DNA from: Aquimarina aquimarini
GTDB taxonomy: Bacteria; Bacteroidota; Bacteroidia; Flavobacteriales; Flavobacteriaceae
Reading direction: 5' to 3'
Assembly (NCBI RefSeq): GCF_900299535.1
Contig: NZ_OMKE01000023.1
Span: 1-64,000 of the forward strand
DNA length: 64,000 bases
Shown: positions 17,931 through 27,888 of the stretch, in pieces
Numbering within the stretch: position 1 is the stretch's first letter
Layout: every line of letters starts with the position of its first letter
Notes under the pieces: model-generated
What the model saw: only the letters and a program-made list of their open reading frames with translations
What the model was told of the DNA's origin: nothing
The model's database searches: none
Program-made: the position numbers and the translations under genes

Positions 17931-20390
17931 TTAATCTGCTTTTTGATATTTTTTCTTTCTTATAAATAGGAATATCACTCCAAAAATCAATAGTATAAGT
18001 AATGGGATTAGAATATTGATAATTTGCCATAATGTTTTGTCGGTTACAACTTTTTCAACATTCAAAAATGGAATGTTTACTTCTTTACTTCTGATTTCTA
18101 TAAGACCTGAATCATCTAGTAGGTAATTTACAGCATTTAATAAAAACTCTTTATTACCATATTTCAGATTCATAGTAGGGTCATATCCTAATTCTATTGG
18201 TCGTCCTTTTTGAGTCTGATTTTTGATAATATCTCCATCTGCAATAACAATCATTTTTGATGAGGTACTCTTATCTTTGTGAGATTCTATTTTATATGGT
18301 TTTATACGATCTTTATAGGTTGATTTAAAGTTTCCTTCTAGCAATACGGCTAGGTTTTGTGGTCCTTCTATATAACTTGCCATATTTGGCTTACGTCTAA
18401 TGATATCTTCTAGTCGGATTTCTTTGGGTACTCCTTCTACTTTGGATTTGTCAGAACTGGTAAGCAGTATGGTTTTTTTTATGTCATTTTTGAGGGTATC
18501 TATTTGGTTTGAAAACTCAAATTTTACGGATTCAATATTTTTTACAATAGGATGATTTTCTGTACTTTTTGTTAGTGATCCGTAGTACCAAGGGTATGGG
18601 GTGAATTGAGTATCACTACCTTGGCCAGATGCTAATACTAATGGTGCAGAATATAAATCATTTACTAAAACAGGGTTGATTCTCACTCCGTATGAAAATA
18701 AAGCATCTCCAAGTCTTAAATCCTGCATAATTGCGACAGCAGAACCTTTAGGGTTCATTAGGCTATCAATCTCCATTGTTACAGATTCTAATAACCATAA
18801 TGATTTTCCGCCATTCATAATATATTGATCGAGCACGTATTTTTCTTTTTCAGAAAAAGCTTGTGTAGGTTTGGCATTGATTACTAGGTCAAATTTTTGT
18901 AATTCTTGCAATGTTTTTTTAGGATTGCTCGCTACAGAATCTAGAGTAAATGCTCCTATAAAATAATAGTCTTGTAAGGTTTTGATGAAATCGGCAATAT
19001 TGATATCTGGCATTTGCCCGTTACCTTTTAATACTGCTATTTTGTGTTTTTTAGGGTGTAAAAGCTTGGTTAACCCATCTGCAAAAGCATATTCTAATTG
19101 CTGTATTGAGCTGAGTACACGCTCTTCTGAGGTGGCTCCTATTGTATTTTTGATCAAAGGGATTTTGACACTCCTTTTTTGGTAACTTATGATTGCCCAG
19201 GGAACTACGGTTTCTATTTCTGTTTTTCCATTTTCTTGAACACTTACTTCCATTGGAGTAAGACCATATTTTTGTAACTCTGTAATAGTTTGTGGGCGTA
19301 TTTCTTCTTCTTCTAATGGGTTTGTAAAAATGTACCGTATATTAGGGTTTATAGCATTGAATTCTTCTAGTAATTGTTTGGTTTCTGATTGTAAACGTCT
19401 GAATTCTGAAGGGAAATCTCCTTCTAGTAATACATCTACAAGCAAAGGAGCAGAGGCTTCAAACAGGAGGTTTTCTGTAGCTTCTGACAGTGTAAAACGG
19501 TGATCTTGGGTGAGGTCAAAACGTTTATAGAGAGAGTTTCCTAGAGATATTATTGCAATCGAGGTGATCAATGTGATACCAACAAATTTTAGTTTTTGTA
19601 GTAGTGTTCCTTTCTTTAAGGTGATAACTGTAAGGACGATAAAGAAAAAAATGATTCCTATAAAATAAAGAACATCTCTAGTATCAAGAATACCTTGACT
19701 CATTCGCTCATAATGCATTTGCATTCCTAATTGCTCAAAGGTATCATGAATACCTTGACTCATTCGTTCATAATGCATTTGCATTCCTAATTGCTCAAAG
19801 GTATTATTTAAGATTGCTAGTAACTCATAAGATGCTAATCCGCTAAAGCCAAAGAAAAAGCTAAAACATAAAAAAAGAGCTATTAAAAAAGCAACAATTT
19901 GGTTATTGGTTATTACAGAAGAAAATATTCCGATAGCAGTGTATGATGCACAAAGAAGTATGAGAGAGATATAAGAGCCTACAATGCTTCCTATGTCAAA
20001 ATTTCCTACGGGGTTTCCTAATTGATAAATGGTATATATAGAAATAACACTGGGAATCAGAGAAATACAAATAAGAGATAGACTTCCTAGGTATTTACCT
20101 GTTGCCAAATGCCAGCTTTTGATAGGTTTGGTGAGTAATACTTCGAGTGTTCCTTGTTTTTTTTCTTCAGAAAAACTTCTCATGGTTATTGCAGGGATAA
20201 GAAATAATAATATCCATGGTGCTATTTTGAAAAAAGGAGAGAAATCAGCAAATCCACTATCTAGAATATTATATTGCCCTTTGAATACCCATAGAAAGAG
20301 TCCATTTAGAATTAAAAATATGGCAATCACCAAATATCCTACAGCAGAGGAGAAAAAGGTATTGATTTCTTTACGTATTAATGCAAACAT
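17931..20390 (-). CDS. gldF-gldG: Fused gliding-motility ABC transporter protein GldF-GldG
   Basis: The 819-residue protein joins two subunits that are usually separate. Residues 1-260 are the GldF permease (six membrane helices; EEKKQGTLEVLLTKPI is the characteristic cytoplasmic loop). From about 270 a membrane helix leads into GldG, beginning near YKRFDLTQDHRFTLSEAT, with a periplasmic domain and a final membrane helix (about 785-810) and a basic tail. GldF/GldG with the ATPase GldA are needed for gliding in Flavobacterium johnsoniae. A 20-residue unit is present twice in the GldF half (about 197-236). GldA is not in the window; the nearby ABC ATPase is of a different type. Confidence 0.88.
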   Translation of the reverse strand: MFALIRKEINTFFSSAVGYLVIAIFLILNGLFLWVFKGQYNILDSGFADFSPFFKIAPWILLFLIPAITMRSFSEEKKQGTLEVLLTKPIKSWHLATGKYLGSLSLICISLIPSVISIYTIYQLGNPVGNFDIGSIVGSYISLILLCASYTAIGIFSSVITNNQIVAFLIALFLCFSFFFGFSGLASYELLAILNNTFEQLGMQMHYERMSQGIHDTFEQLGMQMHYERMSQGILDTRDVLYFIGIIFFFIVLTVITLKKGTLLQKLKFVGITLITSIAIISLGNSLYKRFDLTQDHRFTLSEATENLLFEASAPLLVDVLLEGDFPSEFRRLQSETKQLLEEFNAINPNIRYIFTNPLEEEEIRPQTITELQKYGLTPMEVSVQENGKTEIETVVPWAIISYQKRSVKIPLIKNTIGATSEERVLSSIQQLEYAFADGLTKLLHPKKHKIAVLKGNGQMPDINIADFIKTLQDYYFIGAFTLDSVASNPKKTLQELQKFDLVINAKPTQAFSEKEKYVLDQYIMNGGKSLWLLESVTMEIDSLMNPKGSAVAIMQDLRLGDALFSYGVRINPVLVNDLYSAPLVLASGQGSDTQFTPYPWYYGSLTKSTENHPIVKNIESVKFEFSNQIDTLKNDIKKTILLTSSDKSKVEGVPKEIRLEDIIRRKPNMASYIEGPQNLAVLLEGNFKSTYKDRIKPYKIESHKDKSTSSKMIVIADGDIIKNQTQKGRPIELGYDPTMNLKYGNKEFLLNAVNYLLDDSGLIEIRSKEVNIPFLNVEKVVTDKTLWQIINILIPLLILLIFGVIFLFIRKKKYQKAD
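19681..19804. repeat. 60-base in-frame tandem duplication inside gldF-gldG
   Basis: Bases 19681-19740 and 19741-19800 are identical except at two positions (19687/19747 and 19707/19767). The unit adds 20 residues (FEQLGMQMHYERMSQGI plus a linker) to an extracytoplasmic loop of GldF. Other GldF proteins that I can recall have one copy of this segment. Confidence 0.95.
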
Positions 20391-20510
20391 AGGTTTCCTA
20401 ATGTAATTTTGTTTAATATAATTTATAAACCACTTTATGACTATATGTCAAAATATTTTTGGTATTACTGACTTTATTTTATAGCTGAGGTATGGCAGTC
20501 GTTATTTTTT

Positions 20511-20795
20511 TTAAACTTGACTTAGACTCCATGCTTCTGGTTTCTGATTGAATTTATTTTTGGTATTTGCCCAAACACCTTTGAATAACGTAGAGTTTCT
20601 ATAGTTATTGAGATGCTCTTCTGATTCCCAGTGGCTATAGGTAAAAAATTGAGTTGGTTGGTGTATATCTCTTACTAATTGTAGGTGACTACAACCATCA
20701 AAATTTCTAATTTTGTCTTTGTTTTGTTCAAAATTGTCTAAAAAAGCATCAATTTGATCGGGTAAAAAGCCCATTTTTACTATACGTATAATCAT
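20511..20795 (-). CDS. Antibiotic biosynthesis monooxygenase-fold (ABM) protein
   Basis: The 94-residue protein has the ferredoxin-like dimeric alpha-beta fold of ABM proteins: MIIRIVKMGF as first strand, a helix, then GCSHLQLVRD, FFTYSHWESEEHLNNYR and a last short strand. Members range from heme-degrading and quinol monooxygenases to proteins without known activity. The start is 17 bases downstream of the SAM hydrolase stop, so they are probably one operon. The substrate is unknown. Confidence 0.8.
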   Translation of the reverse strand: MIIRIVKMGFLPDQIDAFLDNFEQNKDKIRNFDGCSHLQLVRDIHQPTQFFTYSHWESEEHLNNYRNSTLFKGVWANTKNKFNQKPEAWSLSQV

Positions 20796-20811
20796 TTTTT
20801 TTGTTTACATG

Positions 20812-21642
20812 TTATTCAAAACTAACACTTACAGTATCTCTATAGTGTAACCCAAAGAGGCTTGAGGCTCCTCCTACAGTTTTGGGATTACTTTTATATA
20901 TAGCTAATTCTAAATATCCCGAAGAATTAAAAACAGCTAACTTTTTACCATCTTCTTCTCGTTTACTTTTTTCGATATCAAAATTGATAGCATCACTATA
21001 TCGTTGATATACATTTTCAAATACAGCGGTACGAGCGGTAATTTTAAATTTTCGTCCTTTTCCTATTTCTTCAAATAATTTACGAGTGATATTGGTAATC
21101 AAATTTCCATAATTATCTATATAGATAATACTACCTACAATTTGTTTATCTCCTAAATTCACAATTGGAGTGATCCCAGTAATAGTTTTGATGTCTGATA
21201 TCGTTTTACCAATCACTTCAAGAGTTCCTCCTCTGGCAATGTGGCAAGCTACTGTTACAAAAACATCTAATACAGGAAAATTAGAAACAATTGCATCATG
21301 AATATTTATTTCTACTATTTTTTCTGGATTAAATTCTGATGTGATCAAACATATCAATCCATTGTTGGCACAAATAAAATAATGATCATCTAGTTTTACA
21401 GCAATATGTTTATTCTCAGGATTAAGTTCACTATCAATCCCTACGATATGAATACTTCCTTTTGGAAAACTTTTATAAGCGTTTTGTATAATATAGGCTG
21501 CTTCTGTAATATGAAAAGGTGATATTTCATGAGATATATCAACAATATTAGCTTCTGGTAACTCAGAATAAATAGCACCTTTGACCGCAGATACAAAATG
21601 ATCTTTAGTTCCGAAATCCGTAGTTAAGGTGATAATTGACAT
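20812..21642 (-). CDS. S-adenosyl-L-methionine hydrolase (DUF62 / chlorinase-fluorinase family)
   Basis: The protein (276 residues from MSIITLTTDFG) belongs to the SAM hydroxide adenosyltransferase family, which splits SAM to adenosine and methionine; halogenases share the fold. Conserved stretches include TLTTDFGTKDHFV, VDISHEI, the ANNGL loop and DNYGNLITNI, where Asp and Asn contact substrate. The C-terminal beta-barrel is present. An upstream ATG at 21648 is possible, but MSII is the family start. A metabolic role other than SAM turnover is not known. Confidence 0.87.
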   Translation of the reverse strand: MSIITLTTDFGTKDHFVSAVKGAIYSELPEANIVDISHEISPFHITEAAYIIQNAYKSFPKGSIHIVGIDSELNPENKHIAVKLDDHYFICANNGLICLITSEFNPEKIVEINIHDAIVSNFPVLDVFVTVACHIARGGTLEVIGKTISDIKTITGITPIVNLGDKQIVGSIIYIDNYGNLITNITRKLFEEIGKGRKFKITARTAVFENVYQRYSDAINFDIEKSKREEDGKKLAVFNSSGYLELAIYKSNPKTVGGASSLFGLHYRDTVSVSFE

Positions 21643-21907
21643 GTACAAGAATTGTTAATATCTTTTGGTTGTAAGCGCTTAAAAATATGTAAATTTGTTA
21701 TGAAGTTATTCAAAGTTTTTCTTGGGGTAACAAAACAAGGTAAAAATCATACGCTATTGTATTTTTTTAATGACTCTGTTGCAGAGTGATTTGATAAATA
21801 TTTTGTTTGTTTTTAATACTTATTTTGTTTTCCCTATAAAAACATAAAAAAACTTTAGCAAACTTAGTCAATCCTAAAAAAAAATCATACTAAAATCCGT
21901 ATAGCTT

Positions 21908-22864
21908 TTGAATGAACTTATTATTGAACTAACAGAAATCAATCCGAGAGAGTTTTTCGGACTTCAGAATAGCAATATTCAATTATTAAAAAAATACTTT
22001 CCTAAACTAAAAATTGTAGCCAGAGGTAGTAAATTAAAGGTGTATGGAGATGAAGATATGCTCGAAGAGTTTGATATGCGCCTCAATATGCTTTTAGAGC
22101 ATTTTGGGAAGTATAACAAGTTGGACGAAAATGTGATAGAACGTATTCTTACCAGTGAGAGTAAAGCAGATTATGAAACTTCTGCTAATAGTGGAGAAAC
22201 ATTATTGCATGGAGTAGGTGGTAAGTTGATAAAAGCTCAAACGGCAAATCAACGCAAGCTGGTAGAGTCTTGTAATAAGAATGATATGGTTTTTGCTATT
22301 GGTCCTGCGGGAACAGGGAAAACATATACAGGAGTTGCATTGGCTGTAAAGGCGCTAAAAGAAAAACAGGTTAAACGGATTATTCTTACACGCCCTGCTG
22401 TAGAAGCAGGAGAAAACTTAGGTTTTTTACCTGGAGACCTCAAAGAAAAACTGGATCCTTATATGCAACCGCTCTATGATGCATTGCGGGATATGATTCC
22501 TAATGAAAAACTAGATAGTTTTATAGAAAAAGGGGTGATCCAGATTGCTCCAATGGCATTTATGAGAGGAAGAACCTTGGATAATGCCTTTGTGATATTA
22601 GATGAAGCACAAAATACTACGCATGCGCAGATGAAGATGTTTTTAACTCGTATGGGTAAGAATGCCAAGTTTATTATTACTGGTGATCCTGGACAGATAG
22701 ATTTGCCAAGAAGAGTAACTTCGGGACTCAAAGAGGCTTTGTTGGTACTTAAAAATGTACAAGGAATTGGCATGATTTATCTTGATGATAAAGATGTAAT
22801 TCGTCATAAATTGGTTAAAAAGGTAATTGCTGCCTATAAAGAAATAGAGCATAGAAACGAATAA
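21908..22864 (+). CDS. PhoH family ATPase
   Basis: The 318-residue protein has a KH-like N-terminal domain (about 1-90) and a PhoH AAA-like ATPase domain. Walker A is GPAGTGKTYTG (about residues 131-141) and Walker B is VILDEAQNT (about 229-237). PhoH proteins are linked to RNA metabolism. The start is TTG at 21908 (TTG AAT GAA CTT), which gives the family opening NELIIELTEINPREFFG; the ATG at 21912 is out of frame. purC follows 109 bases downstream. Confidence 0.9.
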   Translation: MNELIIELTEINPREFFGLQNSNIQLLKKYFPKLKIVARGSKLKVYGDEDMLEEFDMRLNMLLEHFGKYNKLDENVIERILTSESKADYETSANSGETLLHGVGGKLIKAQTANQRKLVESCNKNDMVFAIGPAGTGKTYTGVALAVKALKEKQVKRIILTRPAVEAGENLGFLPGDLKEKLDPYMQPLYDALRDMIPNEKLDSFIEKGVIQIAPMAFMRGRTLDNAFVILDEAQNTTHAQMKMFLTRMGKNAKFIITGDPGQIDLPRRVTSGLKEALLVLKNVQGIGMIYLDDKDVIRHKLVKKVIAAYKEIEHRNE

Positions 22865-22973
22865 AATGAGTTAAATAATAGTGTTTGATAGGTGGTAATA
22901 AACATACAAACATATATTTGACCATAGAATAACGCTTATAAATCACGTGACCCTAATATTCACAAATTAACAA

Positions 22974-23921
22974 ATGAATACGATACTAAATACAAACTAT
23001 AATTTTCCTAATCAAAAATCTGTTTACAAGGGAAAAGTAAGAGAGGTGTATAATATAAATGATGAACTATTGGTAATGATCGCTACAGATCGATTATCTG
23101 CATTTGATGTAGTGATGCCAAGAGGAATTCCTTTTAAAGGGCAAATTCTTAATCAGATTGCTACCAAAATGATGAAAGATACTGAGGATTTGGTGCCAAA
23201 CTGGCTAATTGCTACTCCTGATCCCAATGTTGCTGTAGGTCATCTGTGTGAGCCTTTCAAAGTAGAGATGGTTATAAGAGGATATCTTTCTGGTCATGCT
23301 GCCAGAGAATATAAAGCTGGTAAACGAATCTTGTGTGGTGTGGTTATGCCAGACGGTATGAAAGAAAATGATAAGTTTCCTGAACCTATCATAACTCCTT
23401 CTACAAAAGCAGATAATGGAGCGCATGATGAGGATATCTCTAGAGAAGAAATATTGTCTGCCAATATTGTGTCTGAAGAAGATTATATCGTGCTAGAAGA
23501 TTATACACGCAAATTGTTTCAAAGAGGAACAGAGATTGCAGAAAAAAGAGGGTTGATTCTAGTAGATACTAAATATGAGTTTGGAAAAACAAAAGAGGGT
23601 AAAATTGTGTTGATTGATGAAATACATACTCCTGATTCTTCTCGTTATTTTTATAAAGAAGGGTATGAAGAAAGGCAACAAAAAGGAGAATCACAAAAGC
23701 AATTGTCTAAGGAATTTGTAAGACAGTGGTTGATTAGTAATGGTTTTCAAGGAAAAGATGGACAACAAATCCCTGAGATGACAGATGAGTATATTCAATC
23801 TGTATCAGAACGCTATATCGAGTTGTATGAAAATATTGCGGGTACTGGCTTTGAGAAAGGAGCAATTACCAATATAGAAAGACGAATTGAGGATAATATC
23901 TTAGAATATTTGAAAGGATAA
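22974..23921 (+). CDS. purC: Phosphoribosylaminoimidazole-succinocarboxamide synthase
   Basis: PurC joins CAIR and aspartate using ATP to make SAICAR in purine synthesis. The 315-residue protein has [10 protein letters not shown] with the ATP-site residues near 20-30, [10 protein letters not shown], the [13 protein letters not shown] stretch and the C-terminal [13 protein letters not shown](Y/F) signature. Length and order of motifs fit the longer Bacteroidota version. It has its own downstream terminator. Confidence 0.95.
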   Translation: MNTILNTNYNFPNQKSVYKGKVREVYNINDELLVMIATDRLSAFDVVMPRGIPFKGQILNQIATKMMKDTEDLVPNWLIATPDPNVAVGHLCEPFKVEMVIRGYLSGHAAREYKAGKRILCGVVMPDGMKENDKFPEPIITPSTKADNGAHDEDISREEILSANIVSEEDYIVLEDYTRKLFQRGTEIAEKRGLILVDTKYEFGKTKEGKIVLIDEIHTPDSSRYFYKEGYEERQQKGESQKQLSKEFVRQWLISNGFQGKDGQQIPEMTDEYIQSVSERYIELYENIAGTGFEKGAITNIERRIEDNILEYLKG

Positions 23922-23945
23922 TCTTGTCTATAGTTATATAGAATT

Positions 23946-23980
23946 AAAGCTGTTATTTGTAATGAATAACAGCTTTTTTT
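23946..23980 (+). terminator. Intrinsic terminator after purC
   Basis: A perfect 12-base stem (AAAGCTGTTATT / AATAACAGCTTT) with a seven-base loop and T run lies 25 bases after the purC stop. Confidence 0.9.
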
Positions 23981-24117
23981 AATGTTTTTTGTCTCGTTAT
24001 AATAATATCATTTCTCTATTAAAATGACTTTCTAAAATTGTTTCTTTTTTTGTCTAAATCAAAAATAATTTAACTCAGGATTGGTATAAGACAACTACAT
24101 TCTATTTAAAATTAAGG

Positions 24118-24522
24118 TTAAGCGACTTTGTACTCTAATAATTGTATATTATCCTGTAAGCGCTCTTTTACAATATTCATCATACGTTTGTTTAAAGAAG
24201 ATGAACTTTTGAGATAAGACATATACTCTTCTATGGTAAATTGCCCTATAATCATTCCTTTGAGACTGTTTCTGAATTTCATATCTTTCTGGATCGCATT
24301 TTCGATATAATCAAAACGTTTTTCTAGAGATAATTCATAAAATGTATTCTTTCTTTTTTGAATGTAATTTTTGAATACTTCAATTAATAATTCTCCTTGT
24401 AATTTTATAATAGGACGAATTGTTTTGTTCTGAAATTGTTCATCATCAGACATGTTTGCAGATACTCTTGCATTTAATAATTGTGGTCGTATTGCTAATA
24501 AATTTGTTTCCCTGTTTTCCAT
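24118..24522 (-). CDS. Conserved helical protein of unknown function
   Basis: The 134-residue protein is mainly helical with no signal peptide or membrane helix. Notable parts are NKTIRPIIKLQGELLIEVFK (about 32-51) and an EEYMSYLKSSSSLNKRM region near the end. Similar short flavobacterial proteins are sometimes labelled glyoxalase, but no glyoxalase fold or metal ligands are seen. It stands alone between purC and the BNR-repeat gene; function unknown. Confidence 0.65.
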   Translation of the reverse strand: MENRETNLLAIRPQLLNARVSANMSDDEQFQNKTIRPIIKLQGELLIEVFKNYIQKRKNTFYELSLEKRFDYIENAIQKDMKFRNSLKGMIIGQFTIEEYMSYLKSSSSLNKRMMNIVKERLQDNIQLLEYKVA

Positions 24523-24751
24523 ATTAACGAAAGTTTACTAAAAATAATTAATTTTTAGGTTTAAAAATAAATACTACTTCTATAGTTTTAAATGACTTAT
24601 AAACAATAGAGAAGTTGCATATGAGGCTTAAGGAATAAGGTAAAGTAGTTTATAAAACTTATAAAAAATTGAAGGGTATAACCAAAACTTAGAATGTAAA
24701 AGTATTGGCTATACCTTTCGGGTTTTTAGGTACTATGATATTTTTGATCAA

Positions 24752-27700
24752 TTACTTATTTATAAATTCTTCTTTGGTTATTATTTTGAGAGGAGTACCT
24801 GCTGTTTTTTCAAGATATTTATTGAGTTTAGTAATCTGTTTGTTTTCTATATTTTTATATGCTTCTTTAGCATTGTGTAACCTGGTTTCTAATACTTCTT
24901 TATTTTCTAATTGAGCAGATGAAGGCTTCTCGAATAAGTTTGTAACATCACTATAGACTTCTGATAGTTTTTCTCGTAACTGAGGTTCTGCCTCGGCAAC
25001 ATAGTTATCACCTGTTGTTACTACCAGTGTTTTTTTTAAGGCTACTAATTGATTAATTACTGATGAAGTAATTTTTTGAGAAGCAGGATCTTTTTTTGAT
25101 ACGTTTTTTGCACTTTGTATATTTTGGTCAATTTGATATACTAGATATGCTAACTCTTGCATGTCATCAAATAACTGTTGAGCGGCCTTTCTTTGAACAA
25201 TTCTATCTTTTTCTGATACTAATGAAATTGGATCATTTTGTAAGGTGATAGTACTTTTATATTGATTTTTACCTTTTGTAAGAACAATATTGTAAGTGCC
25301 AGCAGCAACTCTTGGGGCTGTAAATCCACCAAAGGTAAGTGTTTTTCCAGCGGCTACTTTAGGTGCTTTTTTTCTGAAATTCCAGTTAACAATATTGATC
25401 CCTTTGGATTTGCCAGGAACAAGATCGACAACTTTATTACCGTTTTGATCTTGAATAGAAAGTGTCATTTTTCCAAAAGTATGTCTCTTCTTTAGGTAGT
25501 AAATGATTTTTGCATTGGTATTTGGGTTTTCTCCTTTGAATTGAAGTTCTGTGCTACCTCCACCAAAACCACTTTCTTCTTTGATGGTAAAAGGTGGGGT
25601 CTCAAAAAAGTGAATATCTTTGACAAGAACTTCTTGAGTTATTTTTCGCAAAGGAGAAATGTCATCGATAATTATGATACCTCTACCATGAGTCCCTAAT
25701 ACCAGATCATCGGTTTTCTTTTGTAAATCAATAAAGTGAACTGCGGTTGCAGGCATATTATTGGTAAAACGAGACCAGTGTTTACCACCATCAATGGTAA
25801 TGAATAACCCAAACTCTGTACCTAGATATAGAATGTCTTGGTTTACATAGTCTTCTTGAATATTTCTAGCAAATCCAACAATGTCATTGGTAACAAGAGA
25901 GCTCCATGTTTTTCCGAAATCTGTGGTTTTGTATACGTATGGCTTCATATCTCCTGTGGTATGACCATCAAAAACAGCATAGGCAGTTTCTTTGTTATGT
26001 GTACTTGCTTCTATATGATATACCCAAGTGTTTTTTGGCAGTCCTTGTATATTGGCTACTGTATTGGTCCATGATTTTCCACCGTCTTGTGTTACTTGTA
26101 CATTACCATCGTCTGTACCTACCCAAATTATATTTTGATCAATTGGCGATTCTGCAATAGTAAAAATGGTAGTATGTGTTTCTGCTCCTGATTTGTCTAC
26201 AGAAAGCCCACCAGATTCCTTATCCTGTTTGGCAGGATCATTGGTGGTAAGGTCTGGTGATATTTTTTTCCAGTTATCCCCCATATCTTCGCTTATGTGC
26301 AGAAATTGACTTCCCATATAAAACCGATCAGGGTGATGATTGCTCACTGCCATAGGAGCGTTCCAGTTGAAGCGCAGTTCAGCTTCTCCTTTTATGGGTA
26401 ATGGTTTTATATTTTTTGTGTAGTTTCTATCAATGTCATATCTCCATACATTTTGAGCACCCTGCATTTCTGAGTAGATAATCTTTTTGCTAGGATGTCT
26501 TAATACTCTAAAACCATCACCATATCCAACAGGTTTCCAATCTCTGGCCTCTATTCCACCTGGAGAAGATGAGGGACCCCACCAAGATCCATTGTCTTGT
26601 AGCCCTCCGTAGATGTTATATGGTTCTTCGTTATCTACACTGATATGATAAAACTGAGATATAGGTAGGTTATCTACCATATCCATAGTAGCTCCGCCAT
26701 CCCAACTTCTATATACACCGCCGTCTGTACCAACATATATTCTATCAGAATTATTAATATCAAAAACGATATCATGAATATCAGCATGCATACTACCTAA
26801 ATTCTTAAATGTCTTCCCACCATCTCGGGAGATAGATCCAAATAATCCACCTTTGATAAGGATATCTGGATTTTTGGGATCCACAACAATTCTAGAGAAA
26901 TAAAAAGGTCTTACCACAAGCCCAAAATCTCCATTTAATAATTTCCAATTGGCTCCTGCATCATCAGAACGATATAACCCTTTATTTTCTTTACTTTCTA
27001 TAACGGTGTATATTATTTGTGGATTTGAAGGGGAGATTGCCAATGCAAGTCTACCAAGATCCCCTTCTGGAAAACCATTGTGTATTTTGTTCCATGTTTT
27101 TCCTGCATCTGTTGATTTATATAATGCACTATTTGGTCCTCCAGAATTAAATCCCCATGGTGTTCTCCTAAACTCCCACATAGCAACATATACAATGTTT
27201 GGGTTTTTGGGATCTATAATCACTTCATTAGCCCCAGTTTTTTGATTAATGTAGAGTATTTTATTCCATGTTTTTCCTCCATCTATTGTTTTATATACTC
27301 CTCTGTCAGAACTATCACTCCATAGCGCACCTAGGACACCTATATAAATTTCATTAGAGTTTTTTGGATTGATTTGTATACTACTGATCCGTTCTGAATT
27401 CTCAAAACCCATTTTTTTCCAGTTAGCACCCCCATCAGTAGATTTGTATAATCCATCACCAATAGATACACTATTACGAGTCCATATCTCACCAGTTCCT
27501 ACCCAAATTGTATTATCTGGATCGGTGGGATCTACTTTTACAACTCCTATCGATTGTGCGTGCTCATCAAATACCGAAGAAAAACTAGCACCTCCGTTTG
27601 AAGATTTCCAAACACCGCCTCCTGCGGTACCAGCGTATATTATTCTGTCATTGGTAGGGTGGTTTTCTAGATCTATGATACGTCCACTCATTAATGCGGG

Positions 27701-27820
27701 ACCAATCTGTCGTGCTTTTAGGTTGCCAAATAATTCTTTTCCTTTTAGTACAATTTCTTGTGCTTGCAAGTTTATACAAAAGAGTATAGCCAAGCTTGCA
27801 ATTATAAATTTATTGTTCAT
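24752..27820 (-). CDS. Large secreted BNR/sortilin-like beta-propeller protein
   Basis: The 1022-residue protein has a signal peptide (1-20, ending LQAQ) and repeated propeller blades with the BNR/Asp-box pattern, such as TDGGANWKKMG, SRDGGKTF, SWDGGATMD and TIDGGKHWSRF, over about 30-700. A beta-sandwich segment and a helical C-terminus (about 880-1010) follow. Proteins of this type, often named glycosyl hydrolase or VPS10-like, are abundant and exported in flavobacteria; no catalytic activity is shown by the sequence. It is preceded by a terminator at 27851, so it has its own promoter. Confidence 0.85.
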   Translation of the reverse strand: MNNKFIIASLAILFCINLQAQEIVLKGKELFGNLKARQIGPALMSGRIIDLENHPTNDRIIYAGTAGGGVWKSSNGGASFSSVFDEHAQSIGVVKVDPTDPDNTIWVGTGEIWTRNSVSIGDGLYKSTDGGANWKKMGFENSERISSIQINPKNSNEIYIGVLGALWSDSSDRGVYKTIDGGKTWNKILYINQKTGANEVIIDPKNPNIVYVAMWEFRRTPWGFNSGGPNSALYKSTDAGKTWNKIHNGFPEGDLGRLALAISPSNPQIIYTVIESKENKGLYRSDDAGANWKLLNGDFGLVVRPFYFSRIVVDPKNPDILIKGGLFGSISRDGGKTFKNLGSMHADIHDIVFDINNSDRIYVGTDGGVYRSWDGGATMDMVDNLPISQFYHISVDNEEPYNIYGGLQDNGSWWGPSSSPGGIEARDWKPVGYGDGFRVLRHPSKKIIYSEMQGAQNVWRYDIDRNYTKNIKPLPIKGEAELRFNWNAPMAVSNHHPDRFYMGSQFLHISEDMGDNWKKISPDLTTNDPAKQDKESGGLSVDKSGAETHTTIFTIAESPIDQNIIWVGTDDGNVQVTQDGGKSWTNTVANIQGLPKNTWVYHIEASTHNKETAYAVFDGHTTGDMKPYVYKTTDFGKTWSSLVTNDIVGFARNIQEDYVNQDILYLGTEFGLFITIDGGKHWSRFTNNMPATAVHFIDLQKKTDDLVLGTHGRGIIIIDDISPLRKITQEVLVKDIHFFETPPFTIKEESGFGGGSTELQFKGENPNTNAKIIYYLKKRHTFGKMTLSIQDQNGNKVVDLVPGKSKGINIVNWNFRKKAPKVAAGKTLTFGGFTAPRVAAGTYNIVLTKGKNQYKSTITLQNDPISLVSEKDRIVQRKAAQQLFDDMQELAYLVYQIDQNIQSAKNVSKKDPASQKITSSVINQLVALKKTLVVTTGDNYVAEAEPQLREKLSEVYSDVTNLFEKPSSAQLENKEVLETRLHNAKEAYKNIENKQITKLNKYLEKTAGTPLKIITKEEFINK

Positions 27821-27850
27821 AATTACGGATTGTTTTAAATATTAAGAATA

Positions 27851-27876
27851 AAAAATCCCCAGTTTAATTTGGGGAT
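27851..27876 (-). terminator. Intrinsic terminator after the LolA-like gene
   Basis: On the minus strand a CCCC / GGGG based stem (ATCCCC and GGGGAT) with a ten-base loop is followed by six T. It lies directly after the gene at 27889. Confidence 0.75.
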
Positions 27877-27888
27877 GATGATTTGTGA

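Noticed and set aside
19681..19804. Assembly error as an explanation for the tandem repeat
   Set aside because: The two units differ at two positions, and the frame is kept, which a collapsed or doubled read would not explain.
17061..20390. ABC ATPase at 17061 as GldA, the partner of GldF-GldG
   Set aside because: Its sequence is of the iron/heme/B12 importer type, so proximity is probably accidental.
26949..27845. Several long plus-strand frames opposite the BNR-repeat gene
   Set aside because: They are antisense to a well-supported gene, and the repeats explain why the reverse frames stay open.
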